From Oscillospiraceae bacterium (GTDB lineage Bacteria > Bacillota > Clostridia > Oscillospirales > Ruminococcaceae), in contig JAJQGB010000009.1 of NCBI GenBank assembly GCA_021200775.1, positions 330,353-394,352 on the forward strand: DNA of 64,000 bases, written 5' to 3'. A program made the translations under genes and the position numbers. The notes beneath the pieces are model-generated. The model worked only from the letters and a program-made list of their open reading frames with translations, did no database searches and was not told the origin of the DNA. Positions 56,584 to 64,000 of the stretch are shown here, piece by piece; within the stretch, counting starts at the first letter, position 1; each line of letters starts with the position of its first letter.

Positions 56584-57180
56584 ATGCAAAAAATCACTAT
56601 AAGCATACTTTTAGCACTGATACTAAGTCTGATAACCCGAGGAGTAACCGGCGCCGTTGAAGTAGGTAACACCACCTCAAAGCTGATTCGTCTCCACGTT
56701 GTCGCAAATTCTAATAGCGAGGAAGACCAGGCTGAGAAGCTCGAAGTCCGTGACGCCGTTTTGGGTTATGTCAGCGACCTGACATCAGGTTGCGACTCCA
56801 AATCCGAAGCCGTCGACCTGATAACCACTCACATATCCGAAATCACCTCCGTCGCCGAAGGAATAACCGACCAGCCAGTCACAGTCTCCTACGAGACCGT
56901 TTTAGTCGACAGGCGGGAATACGACGATTTCACCCTCCCCGAAGGCTACTACGACGCCCTTTGTGTTCTGATAGGAGACGGAGCCGGCAAAAACTGGTGG
57001 TGCGTCCTCTATCCGTCCCTCTGCGTCTCAGGAGCAATCTCGATTGATGAGACTTTAGAAGACTCCGACCTGGTAATCATCCAGCACCCCGAAAAAGTCC
57101 AGTACAAACTCTTCTGCTATGAACTCTGGCAGAAAGTCAGAAGCATATTTATCAATAGCAGAACTCTTACAGAGAACTAA
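56584..57180 (+). CDS. spoIIR: Stage II sporulation protein R
   Basis: 198 aa. Signal/anchor (ITISILLALILSLITRGVTG), the SpoIIR core KLIRLHVVANSNSEEDQAEK (Glu-rich) and LPEGYYDALCVLIGDGAGKN followed by WWCVLYPSLCV. Made in the forespore, secreted, it triggers SpoIIGA to process pro-SigE. Ribosome-binding site AAAGGCGGGATAAC. Single gene followed by a dispersed repeat. Confidence 0.93.
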   Translation: MQKITISILLALILSLITRGVTGAVEVGNTTSKLIRLHVVANSNSEEDQAEKLEVRDAVLGYVSDLTSGCDSKSEAVDLITTHISEITSVAEGITDQPVTVSYETVLVDRREYDDFTLPEGYYDALCVLIGDGAGKNWWCVLYPSLCVSGAISIDETLEDSDLVIIQHPEKVQYKLFCYELWQKVRSIFINSRTLTEN

Positions 57181-57183
57181 AAT

Positions 57184-57270
57184 GGCTCCCCTGACAAGGG
57201 GAGCTGTCAGCCGTAAGGCTGACTGAGGGGTGCGCGAGCGAAGCGAGCGCACAGTTTGCGAAGCAAACTG
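57184..57270. repeat. Dispersed modular hairpin repeat, copy 2
   Basis: Same modules as 30507-30568 (GGCTCCCCT/AGGGGAGC; GTCAGCC/GGCTGAC; TGAGGGGTGC), followed by two variable hairpins: GTGCGC/GCGCAC and AGTTTGC/GCAAACT. The last stem equals one in the array at 44736. Confidence 0.8.
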
Positions 57271-57272
57271 CA

Positions 57273-57301
57273 TTGACTTTCTTCACTATCTGCTGTAAAA
57301 T
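57273..57301 (+). promoter_or_regulatory. addBA promoter
   Basis: TTGACT (57273-57278), 17-nt spacer, TAAAAT (57296-57301), starting 3 bp after the hairpin repeat. Confidence 0.75.
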
Positions 57302-57329
57302 ATAATCATTATGAAAGGAGCCGAGCTCA

Positions 57330-60300
57330 ATGTTAAGAATAGTAACCGGAGGATACCCCGACGAAAAAATTGAGATGTACGCAAGAGAAATCAAGTCGTC
57401 GCTAGAGGACGGCAAGGACGTCCTGTGCGTCATCCCCGACCAATTCTCCTTCGAGTTCGACAAGAAGCTCTATAACGAGCTTGGCGCCAAAGCCTTCAAC
57501 AAAGTAGAAGTCAAGAGCTTCCGCAGACTTTCGGACGAGATATTGTCGAGAACCCCGCAAAACGGTGGCTCACTCATGCGAAACGAAGAGAAAATCCCGA
57601 TAATCTATCTCACTCTTAAAGAAGTCCGCCGCAAAAAAATTCTCAAAGCTCTTACCCGTTTCCTTGACAAACCAGCCTTCATCGCCGAAATCGGCACGGT
57701 TATCGAATCTCTCATCCGTTCAGAAACCACCGTCGAACAGCTCTATCAGGGATCCGAAAGAATAGAAGGCACCGCCGGCGACAAACTTTTTGACATCGCA
57801 GTTATCTATGAGGAATATCTGAACAAGCTCGCTGAGCGTGGACTCCGTGACGAAAGCTCCGTAATCTCCGCCGGAGCCGTTTCGGCAGATATTTCGGAGA
57901 CGTTCAAAGACAAATACATCTATATCGACCGGTTCAATAACTTCTCCCAGGACGAACTTTCGATGATTCGCTCGATGGTTCGTGACTCAACCGAAGTCAG
58001 CGTTTCGGTGACACTTCCCGTCGGGGAGAAGCGCACTCCGACTTCCGTCTACTCCCAGTCTTTTGAGACCGAGGACAGCCTTATAAGCCTTTCAAAGAGC
58101 ATTAACAGAACTTATCGCTATGCCGCCTGCACAAGTATGCCTGTAAAGCAGAAGGGCATTACAGACCTTGCAGACTGCATTGCCGGCAAAAATCGAACTT
58201 TCTCCGACCCAGACGGTAGTGTCAGAATCTACTCCTGCCGCTCAATCTACGACGAAGCGGATTTCGTCGCCGCAAGCATACGGGAGCTCGTATCTAGCGG
58301 CAAATATACATATAACGACATTTCGGTAATCGCAAGCGACATTTCGACCTATGAAGACGCAGTCGAAGCGTCTTTTGAGAAATACGACATCCCGTACTTT
58401 TTAGACCTGAAGCACAAGGCTTCGGATATGTCTGTAATGCTTTTCGCCTTTGCACTTATCGATGCCGCATCTACAAGAAAGCCGGATACCGACAGGATAA
58501 TGAAGTATGTCCGTTCGCCTTTTTCCGAGTTCGACGAGCTCGAAACCTCCCTTATTGAGGACTACACCGTCCGCTGGAACGTCGACGGCGAGATGTGGCT
58601 TTCGGACTTCACCGTCGGTGAAGTGAGTGAGCTTAAGGCACTCAATTCCCTCAGACAGAGAATAATCGAGCCGCTTCGGAAGCTTCACGACGCTTGCAAA
58701 TCTGCTGACGCAAGAACGGTGGCAACAGCCTTCAGCGATTGTCTCGAAGAAAGTCGGATTACAAGGCGTGCCCGGGACATTGTCGACAGCTACTACGACG
58801 AGGACGAAAAGCTCGAAGCCGCTAGGCAGTTCAAACAGCTCTGGAACGCACTTATGAGCTCTGTCGTCGCAGTCTACAACACCATCGGCGACGACAAGCT
58901 CACACTAAAGGAATTCGGCGAGCTACTGAAGCTTTCCCTTTCCGACAGCGGAATCTCAAATCCTCCGCAAAAGCTCTCCTGCGTGGTAATTTCGGACTTA
59001 TCACGTTCAGTTATCACTTCTCCTAAAGTAGCATTCACAATGGGCGCAAACGACGGCATTTTCCCGAACGACTCGAAGAAAACCGGCATTTTTAGCGGAC
59101 GTGACGTCGAGCTTCTTATGCGTGAAGGGCTCAATTTCGAGATTAGCGACGACCGCCGTCTTTCCGGCGGCAGATTTGACTGCTTCTCAGTTTTAACCTG
59201 CCCGAGTGAGCTTCAGATAATTTCCTACACCGTCTCCGATACCACCGGAAGACATCTCCGTCCGTCTATTACTGTAACCCGAGCCATCAAACGCCTCGGA
59301 ATCGAGCCTGTAAAGGCTGACAGCTTGCCACCTTCATTCTACTGTTCTGCACCAGAAGCGGCGTTCTATCGCTTCTGCGTCGGCGATAATGGTGACGAAA
59401 AGGAGCTTGCGGCTGTCGGAGATTCTCTTAAATCTCTCCCCGAATTCAGAGAACGACTCAGTCGTCTCGAAAATTCCAGAAACGCCCAGCGGCACAGCCT
59501 TTCGCCGACAGTTGCAAAGTCGGTCTTCGCTTCGCACGACATCAACGTCACTGCCAGCCGCATTGATACATATAATCACTGCCCGTTCAGCTATTTCATC
59601 CGCTATGGCTTGGGAATCGAGCCGGTTGAGCCAATGACCGTGAACCCAGCCAACCGTGGCTCGGTTATGCACTTCGTCTTCGAGAATATTCTGGAACGCT
59701 TCGGCGACGCCTTCGATACGGCATCCGATGACGAAATCAAATCCGCAGTCGATGAGCTTCTAGTCGTCTATGAAAAAGAGAACTTAGGCGGCGATTTCGG
59801 CAAGAATTATAAGTTCAAAGCCGACTATGACCGCCTTGCTTCCGCCTGCTGTGAAATTCTCTTCAACATCCGGGAAGAGTACCAAGTGTCAAGGTTCCGA
59901 CCTGTACGCTTCGAGTATGACCTTTCCCGTGAAAACGGCGAGAGCGTTCTCTCAATACCCATAAATCAGAATCTGAAAATCAACATCCGTGGCATAGTTG
60001 ACCGAATCGACGTTTACGAGTCGGAGGACGGAAAGAAGTATATCCGTGTCGTCGACTACAAAACCGGCAGTAAGGCGTTCAGATTCGAGGACATCTACAA
60101 CGGACTCAACCTTCAGCTTCTTCTCTATATGGTCGCACTGACTGAGGGCACGGATGAGAGCTTCCGTGACTGCACTCCCGCCGGAATCTTCTATATGAAA
60201 GCTGGATTCTTAGAGTGCGAGGACGACTATTCTCCGCTTTCAGACAGCGCCGAGGAGAGACTCAAACGCCGTGCCGAACAGCTCAAACGCTCGGGACTTA

Positions 60301-60665
60301 TCTTAGAGAACGATGAGGCGGTTTCCGCAATGGACGAAAATATTTCCGGGAAATACGTCCCCGTCAAAAAGAAGCGTGACGGAAGCTACACCAAGCAGTC
60401 AAGCGTTATTTCGGAGGAGAGCTTTAAACTCCTCAGAGATTTCGCCAAAAACAAAACCGTGCAGTTCGGAAACGACCTGCTAAATGGCAAGATTGACGCA
60501 GTCCCGGCAGGAACTGACGCCATCCATGTCAGGTGCTCGAACTGCGGCTACCAGTCGGTCTGCGCACGTGCGGGATATATCTATAAACCTGTGACCGCTG
60601 AAGACGGCGAAGCACTCAAAAAAGCGATAAACTACGGAGGTGAGCAAGATGCCGAACTGGACTGA
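57330..60665 (+). CDS. addB: ATP-dependent helicase/nuclease subunit B
   Basis: 1111 aa. N-terminal segment VLCVIPDQFSFEFDKKLYNE is typical, but the usual Walker A (GRAGSGKT) is replaced by TGGYPDEKIEM, so ATP binding there is doubtful. Nuclease domain: RGIVDRIDVYES and IRVVDYKTGSKAF (PD-(D/E)XK). Iron-sulfur cysteines: one in YNHCPFSYFIRYGLG and three in VRCSNCGYQSVCARAG. With AddA it resects double-strand breaks and recognises Chi. ATG follows GAAAGGAG. Overlaps addA by 17 bp. Confidence 0.93.
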   Translation: MLRIVTGGYPDEKIEMYAREIKSSLEDGKDVLCVIPDQFSFEFDKKLYNELGAKAFNKVEVKSFRRLSDEILSRTPQNGGSLMRNEEKIPIIYLTLKEVRRKKILKALTRFLDKPAFIAEIGTVIESLIRSETTVEQLYQGSERIEGTAGDKLFDIAVIYEEYLNKLAERGLRDESSVISAGAVSADISETFKDKYIYIDRFNNFSQDELSMIRSMVRDSTEVSVSVTLPVGEKRTPTSVYSQSFETEDSLISLSKSINRTYRYAACTSMPVKQKGITDLADCIAGKNRTFSDPDGSVRIYSCRSIYDEADFVAASIRELVSSGKYTYNDISVIASDISTYEDAVEASFEKYDIPYFLDLKHKASDMSVMLFAFALIDAASTRKPDTDRIMKYVRSPFSEFDELETSLIEDYTVRWNVDGEMWLSDFTVGEVSELKALNSLRQRIIEPLRKLHDACKSADARTVATAFSDCLEESRITRRARDIVDSYYDEDEKLEAARQFKQLWNALMSSVVAVYNTIGDDKLTLKEFGELLKLSLSDSGISNPPQKLSCVVISDLSRSVITSPKVAFTMGANDGIFPNDSKKTGIFSGRDVELLMREGLNFEISDDRRLSGGRFDCFSVLTCPSELQIISYTVSDTTGRHLRPSITVTRAIKRLGIEPVKADSLPPSFYCSAPEAAFYRFCVGDNGDEKELAAVGDSLKSLPEFRERLSRLENSRNAQRHSLSPTVAKSVFASHDINVTASRIDTYNHCPFSYFIRYGLGIEPVEPMTVNPANRGSVMHFVFENILERFGDAFDTASDDEIKSAVDELLVVYEKENLGGDFGKNYKFKADYDRLASACCEILFNIREEYQVSRFRPVRFEYDLSRENGESVLSIPINQNLKINIRGIVDRIDVYESEDGKKYIRVVDYKTGSKAFRFEDIYNGLNLQLLLYMVALTEGTDESFRDCTPAGIFYMKAGFLECEDDYSPLSDSAEERLKRRAEQLKRSGLILENDEAVSAMDENISGKYVPVKKKRDGSYTKQSSVISEESFKLLRDFAKNKTVQFGNDLLNGKIDAVPAGTDAIHVRCSNCGYQSVCARAGYIYKPVTAEDGEALKKAINYGGEQDAELD

Positions 60666-63600
60666 CGAACAGCTTGAAGCGATAAACGCAATAGACGAGC
60701 CAATAATTGTCTCTGCGGCGGCAGGATCTGGCAAGACAGCTGTACTTGTCGAGCGCACCATCCGCCTTCTTTGTGATGAAGAAAAGCGAATCCCAGCAGA
60801 TAAGCTTCTTGCGGTTACATTTACGAACGACGCCGCCTCCCAGATGCGTGAAAAGCTTTCCGACGCTCTCGAAAAGAAAGCGACTGAAGAACCCGACAAC
60901 TCATGGATTCAGAAACAGCAGTCGCTTCTCAAACTCGCCGACATCTGCACCATCAACTCGTTTTGTTTTGATATGGTGCGCAATCGCCTCGAAGAAACCG
61001 ACTTCCAGAGCGGTGTTAGGATAATGGAAGAAAATGAGTCGGGGATGCTGGCTGAACGTGCCCTGACAGCTGTTTTAGAAAATGCTTACCGTGACCGCCC
61101 CGAAGAAACCGAGCGCCTTATCTCGCTTTTCTGCAAGGAAAACGACTCGACACTCCGAGCGATGATTTTAAAGCTCTACGACTTTCTGCGGACACTCCCG
61201 TTCAAAGACGTCTGGGCAGACAAAATCCTGACTTCATTCAAGGATGGAACTGCACTTGAAAGCGTTATCAATGGCAGAACCGCCGACGCTGTAAATCTCT
61301 GCAAAAATTTAAGAACCGTCAGCCTTCGTCTTCGCAATTTAGCAGAGAGCTTAGAATACCACAAATCCGCTCAGGACATTTTCATAGCCTCCTGTGACCA
61401 AGCTGAATCGCTCTGCGACATTCCCAAAAATCACGACTGGGACGAGTGCCGGGAAATTCTTTCGGACATTTCGTGGAAGGGCTTGCAATCCGCACGCCAG
61501 TCCAAAGCCGAAAAAGCCAAGTCCACAGCCGCCGAGGACGAGCTCTATGAGTCCGCAAAGGATTGCTATAATCGTCTCAAAGAGGTAGCCGCCGAAATCT
61601 CGGGAATCTATTTCTGCACAGTCGCTGACGCCGAAAAGGACGCCGAGCTTTCCGCTGACTGCTTCTCATCGCTTATGAAGCTCACAAACGAGCTCTGGGA
61701 TGAGGTTATGCGCCTAAAAGTTGAAAAAAACGCCGTCGACTTCGCAGATACGGAGCTAATCACCGTCCGGCTTCTTGCAGAATGTGACCCGGACGGCAAA
61801 ATCCACAGAACCAAACTCTCCGAAGAAATCAGAAACAGCGGCATGTACAGCCTTATCCTCATCGACGAGTTTCAGGATGTCAACAACCTTCAGGAAGTCA
61901 TCTTCAAATCGATTTCCGACACCAACAACTTGGGCGAAATCGGCTCAAATGTCTTTGCCGTCGGCGATGTCAAGCAGGCTATTTACCGCTTCCGCCAGGC
62001 AAACCCGATGATTTTTATGAACACCCGACTTCAGGGAAAATCCCCCGACAGCCCGGTTCGTGAAATAATACTATCCAAAAACTTCCGGAGTCGTAACGCC
62101 GTTCTCGACTTCTCGAACTATATCTTCTCTTCTCTGATGACCACCGATTTGGGTGAGGTCGAATATACGAAGGAGGAAGAGCTCGTCTGCGGAGCTCAGT
62201 ACGAAGGCGTAGACCAGCCCTGCACCATCATAGAAGTCGACTGCGAGGGCAAAAACTCCGCAGAAACCGAAGAGCTCGAATATACCGCAATTGCCCGTCG
62301 AATCCGCAAGATGATTAACGACGGCGTAACCGTAACCGACGGGGGAGTCAGGCGTCCCTGCCGTGCAGGTGACTTCTGTGTGCTTTCAAGAAACAACCCC
62401 GACGGCGAGCTTGCGGTAGAGTGCTTTGAAGCGGAAGGCTTGAAAATCGCATCGACAAGCGTCTCAGGGTACTTGGGCTCCCGTGAAATCTCACTTCTTA
62501 TAAATCTGTTGTCAATCACCGTCAGCCCCATGCGGGATATCCCGATGTCAAGCATTATGCTTTCCCCGATAATGGGCTTCACTGACGACGAGCTCGCACG
62601 TGTCAAGCTTTTTGACAAGAAGCACCGCCTTTACCGTAACATGCTGGACATCTCGGAGGACAGCTCCGACCCGGTTTTACAGGCAAAATGTTCGCAAGCG
62701 GTAGCTCTCATAAAAAAGCTTCGCCTTTATTCGTCGAGCATGACCTTGACACGTCTTATAAAGAAAATCTACGACATCACCGACTTAATCAGCCTTGCCG
62801 CATCATATGAGGATGGCGACAAGAAGACCGCAAACCTGTATCTTATGCTTGAATATGCCAGAAGCTATGAGGAGTCCTCAAAGGACGGCTTGAACGGATT
62901 TTTGCGATACATAGATTATATCTCCCAGAATGGCGGCGACTTCAACGAAGCTGTCACCGTTACGGAATCTCAGGATGCCGTCAGCTTCAAGACCATCCAC
63001 AAATCAAAGGGTCTTGAATACCCGTTTGTCTTCATCTGCCGCCTTTCAAAGAAGTTCAATAAAAAGGACCTCTACGGCAGACTCATCTTAAACACCGACG
63101 CCGGCGTCGGTATGAGCTTCCTTGACTACGGAAGCCTCACCAAGCGCAAGACAATCTTCTCCGAGTACGTCGAGTCTAAAAATCTCTCTGAGATGCTATC
63201 GGAGGAGCTCCGCCTTCTCTATGTCGCAATGACACGTGCAAAAGAACAGCTTTTCATCGTCTACGACATCGACGAGAAGACCGCCGAGCGTGCAGTAGGC
63301 TTCTCATATGAGATTGCGGGCTCGAAAATTCCGTCCTCACTTTCCAGCCGGGCGCAGTGTATGCAGGACTGGGTTACTATGGCTATGTGCAAGCACCCGG
63401 GCTTCAAGCTTCTTCGTGAAGCCCTGCCGGACGACGCTTACGCCGACACATCCCGCGTCCCCGATATTTCCGAGGAAATGCCATTGGAAGTAAGCCAGCT
63501 TGACGATGCTAAAAGTATTATTAGTGAAGTTAAGCCGGACGAGGATTTGAAATCTAAAATTCTTCAATCTTTCAAGTTCAGGAACGACCCTGTTCTCACC

Positions 63601-64000
63601 TCAACCGAGGCGAAAGTCACCGTTTCCGAGCTCGCTTCCGACGACCCTGTCAACTTCTTCCCGAAGGTTCCGAAACTGAAAGAAACGGTAACGGAGCTCA
63701 CAGCCGCACAGAAGGGAACACTCATGCATCGTTTCATGCAGTGCGCAGACTATTCCCTTGCCGCAAAAGACGTCGAGACGGAAATCCGCCGCCTCACCGA
63801 CTCGGGAATCTTCAGCGAGCACGAAGCTAAATCCCTTGACAGAGAATCACTTTCAAAATTCTTTGGAAGCGACATCTACCGACGGATGAGCAAAAGCCCG
63901 AATGTCAGCCGTGAGCGAAGCTTTATCGTAAAATTCACCGACATCGAAGCCAGTTACGACATCACCTCAGCATACGGCGGCACGGACGGCATGATGCAGG
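60649..64000 (+). CDS. addA: ATP-dependent helicase/nuclease subunit A, C-terminal end outside window
   Basis: The frame is open from ATG 60649 (GGAGGTGAGCAAG upstream) to the window end, at least 1117 residues. UvrD-like helicase: MPNWTDEQLEAINAIDE, Walker A SAAAGSGKTAVLVERTIR, VTFTNDAASQMREKL, Walker B LILIDEFQDVNNLQE, SKNFRSRNAVLDFSN, TIHKSKGLEYPFVFICRL and LLYVAMTRAKEQLFIVYD. The window stops as the C-terminal nuclease domain begins. A 17-bp overlap couples it to addB. No frameshift seen. Confidence 0.96.
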   Translation, partial: MPNWTDEQLEAINAIDEPIIVSAAAGSGKTAVLVERTIRLLCDEEKRIPADKLLAVTFTNDAASQMREKLSDALEKKATEEPDNSWIQKQQSLLKLADICTINSFCFDMVRNRLEETDFQSGVRIMEENESGMLAERALTAVLENAYRDRPEETERLISLFCKENDSTLRAMILKLYDFLRTLPFKDVWADKILTSFKDGTALESVINGRTADAVNLCKNLRTVSLRLRNLAESLEYHKSAQDIFIASCDQAESLCDIPKNHDWDECREILSDISWKGLQSARQSKAEKAKSTAAEDELYESAKDCYNRLKEVAAEISGIYFCTVADAEKDAELSADCFSSLMKLTNELWDEVMRLKVEKNAVDFADTELITVRLLAECDPDGKIHRTKLSEEIRNSGMYSLILIDEFQDVNNLQEVIFKSISDTNNLGEIGSNVFAVGDVKQAIYRFRQANPMIFMNTRLQGKSPDSPVREIILSKNFRSRNAVLDFSNYIFSSLMTTDLGEVEYTKEEELVCGAQYEGVDQPCTIIEVDCEGKNSAETEELEYTAIARRIRKMINDGVTVTDGGVRRPCRAGDFCVLSRNNPDGELAVECFEAEGLKIASTSVSGYLGSREISLLINLLSITVSPMRDIPMSSIMLSPIMGFTDDELARVKLFDKKHRLYRNMLDISEDSSDPVLQAKCSQAVALIKKLRLYSSSMTLTRLIKKIYDITDLISLAASYEDGDKKTANLYLMLEYARSYEESSKDGLNGFLRYIDYISQNGGDFNEAVTVTESQDAVSFKTIHKSKGLEYPFVFICRLSKKFNKKDLYGRLILNTDAGVGMSFLDYGSLTKRKTIFSEYVESKNLSEMLSEELRLLYVAMTRAKEQLFIVYDIDEKTAERAVGFSYEIAGSKIPSSLSSRAQCMQDWVTMAMCKHPGFKLLREALPDDAYADTSRVPDISEEMPLEVSQLDDAKSIISEVKPDEDLKSKILQSFKFRNDPVLTSTEAKVTVSELASDDPVNFFPKVPKLKETVTELTAAQKGTLMHRFMQCADYSLAAKDVETEIRRLTDSGIFSEHEAKSLDRESLSKFFGSDIYRRMSKSPNVSRERSFIVKFTDIEASYDITSAYGGTDGMMQ

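Overview
The window is a chromosome segment from a spore-forming, low-to-mid GC Firmicute, most likely a gut or rumen Oscillospiraceae/Ruminococcus-type clostridium. The evidence is a set of sporulation genes (spoIVA, a sipL-like partner, cwlD, spoIIR), AddAB instead of RecBCD, ECF vitamin transporters, LPXTG-like PDTG anchoring, Shine-Dalgarno sites close to AGGAGG and many consensus SigA promoters. The genus is an inference; no rRNA or tRNA gene was seen.

Layout. 1-1420: the end of a GH53 endo-galactanase gene and a small unknown gene. 1430-11256: a 9.8 kb AT-rich island inserted in the last codons of rpsI and bounded by a 16-bp direct repeat. It carries a tyrosine integrase, a two-HTH repressor with divergent transcription, a Prim-Pol/helicase followed by an iteron-flanked AT-rich segment that looks like an origin, a small terminase subunit and its own sigma-70-like factor. 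It has no capsid, portal, tail or large terminase gene. This is the gene set of a phage satellite (PICI-like). Its integrase has His in place of the first catalytic Arg.

11241-18100: rpsI-rplM, a PDTG-anchored surface protein, and a pepF-ROK kinase-ruvX-DUF362-ECF operon. 18190-20620: a regulator, a probable 6S-like RNA, a DUF1292 protein and a non-coding transcription unit of about 820 nt (19649-20469) with a consensus promoter, many hairpins and an intrinsic terminator, which may be a large ornate RNA. 20702-25037: rpe followed by three Rnf/Nqr-type membrane subunits (D, E, A) that have lost most cofactor ligands and stand without RnfC/G/B, then a membrane-anchored DUF4015-type protein. 25078-28098: spoIVA-sipL.

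28290-46500: mixed housekeeping and accessory genes: secreted SH3/FN3 protein, zinc-ribbon proteins, dtd, Rpn-type nuclease, SDR, gdhA, ABC exporter, GNATs, cls, a PASTA protein whose kinase domain lacks both catalytic Asp residues, pfkA, a FolT-like ECF component whose ribosome-binding site is buried in a 15-bp hairpin, and a 44-residue cysteine-rich membrane peptide. 46739-64000: clp ATPase, radA, cwlD, recD2, comF, an mreB paralogue, spoIIR, addB and the start of addA, a run rich in DNA repair and sporulation functions.
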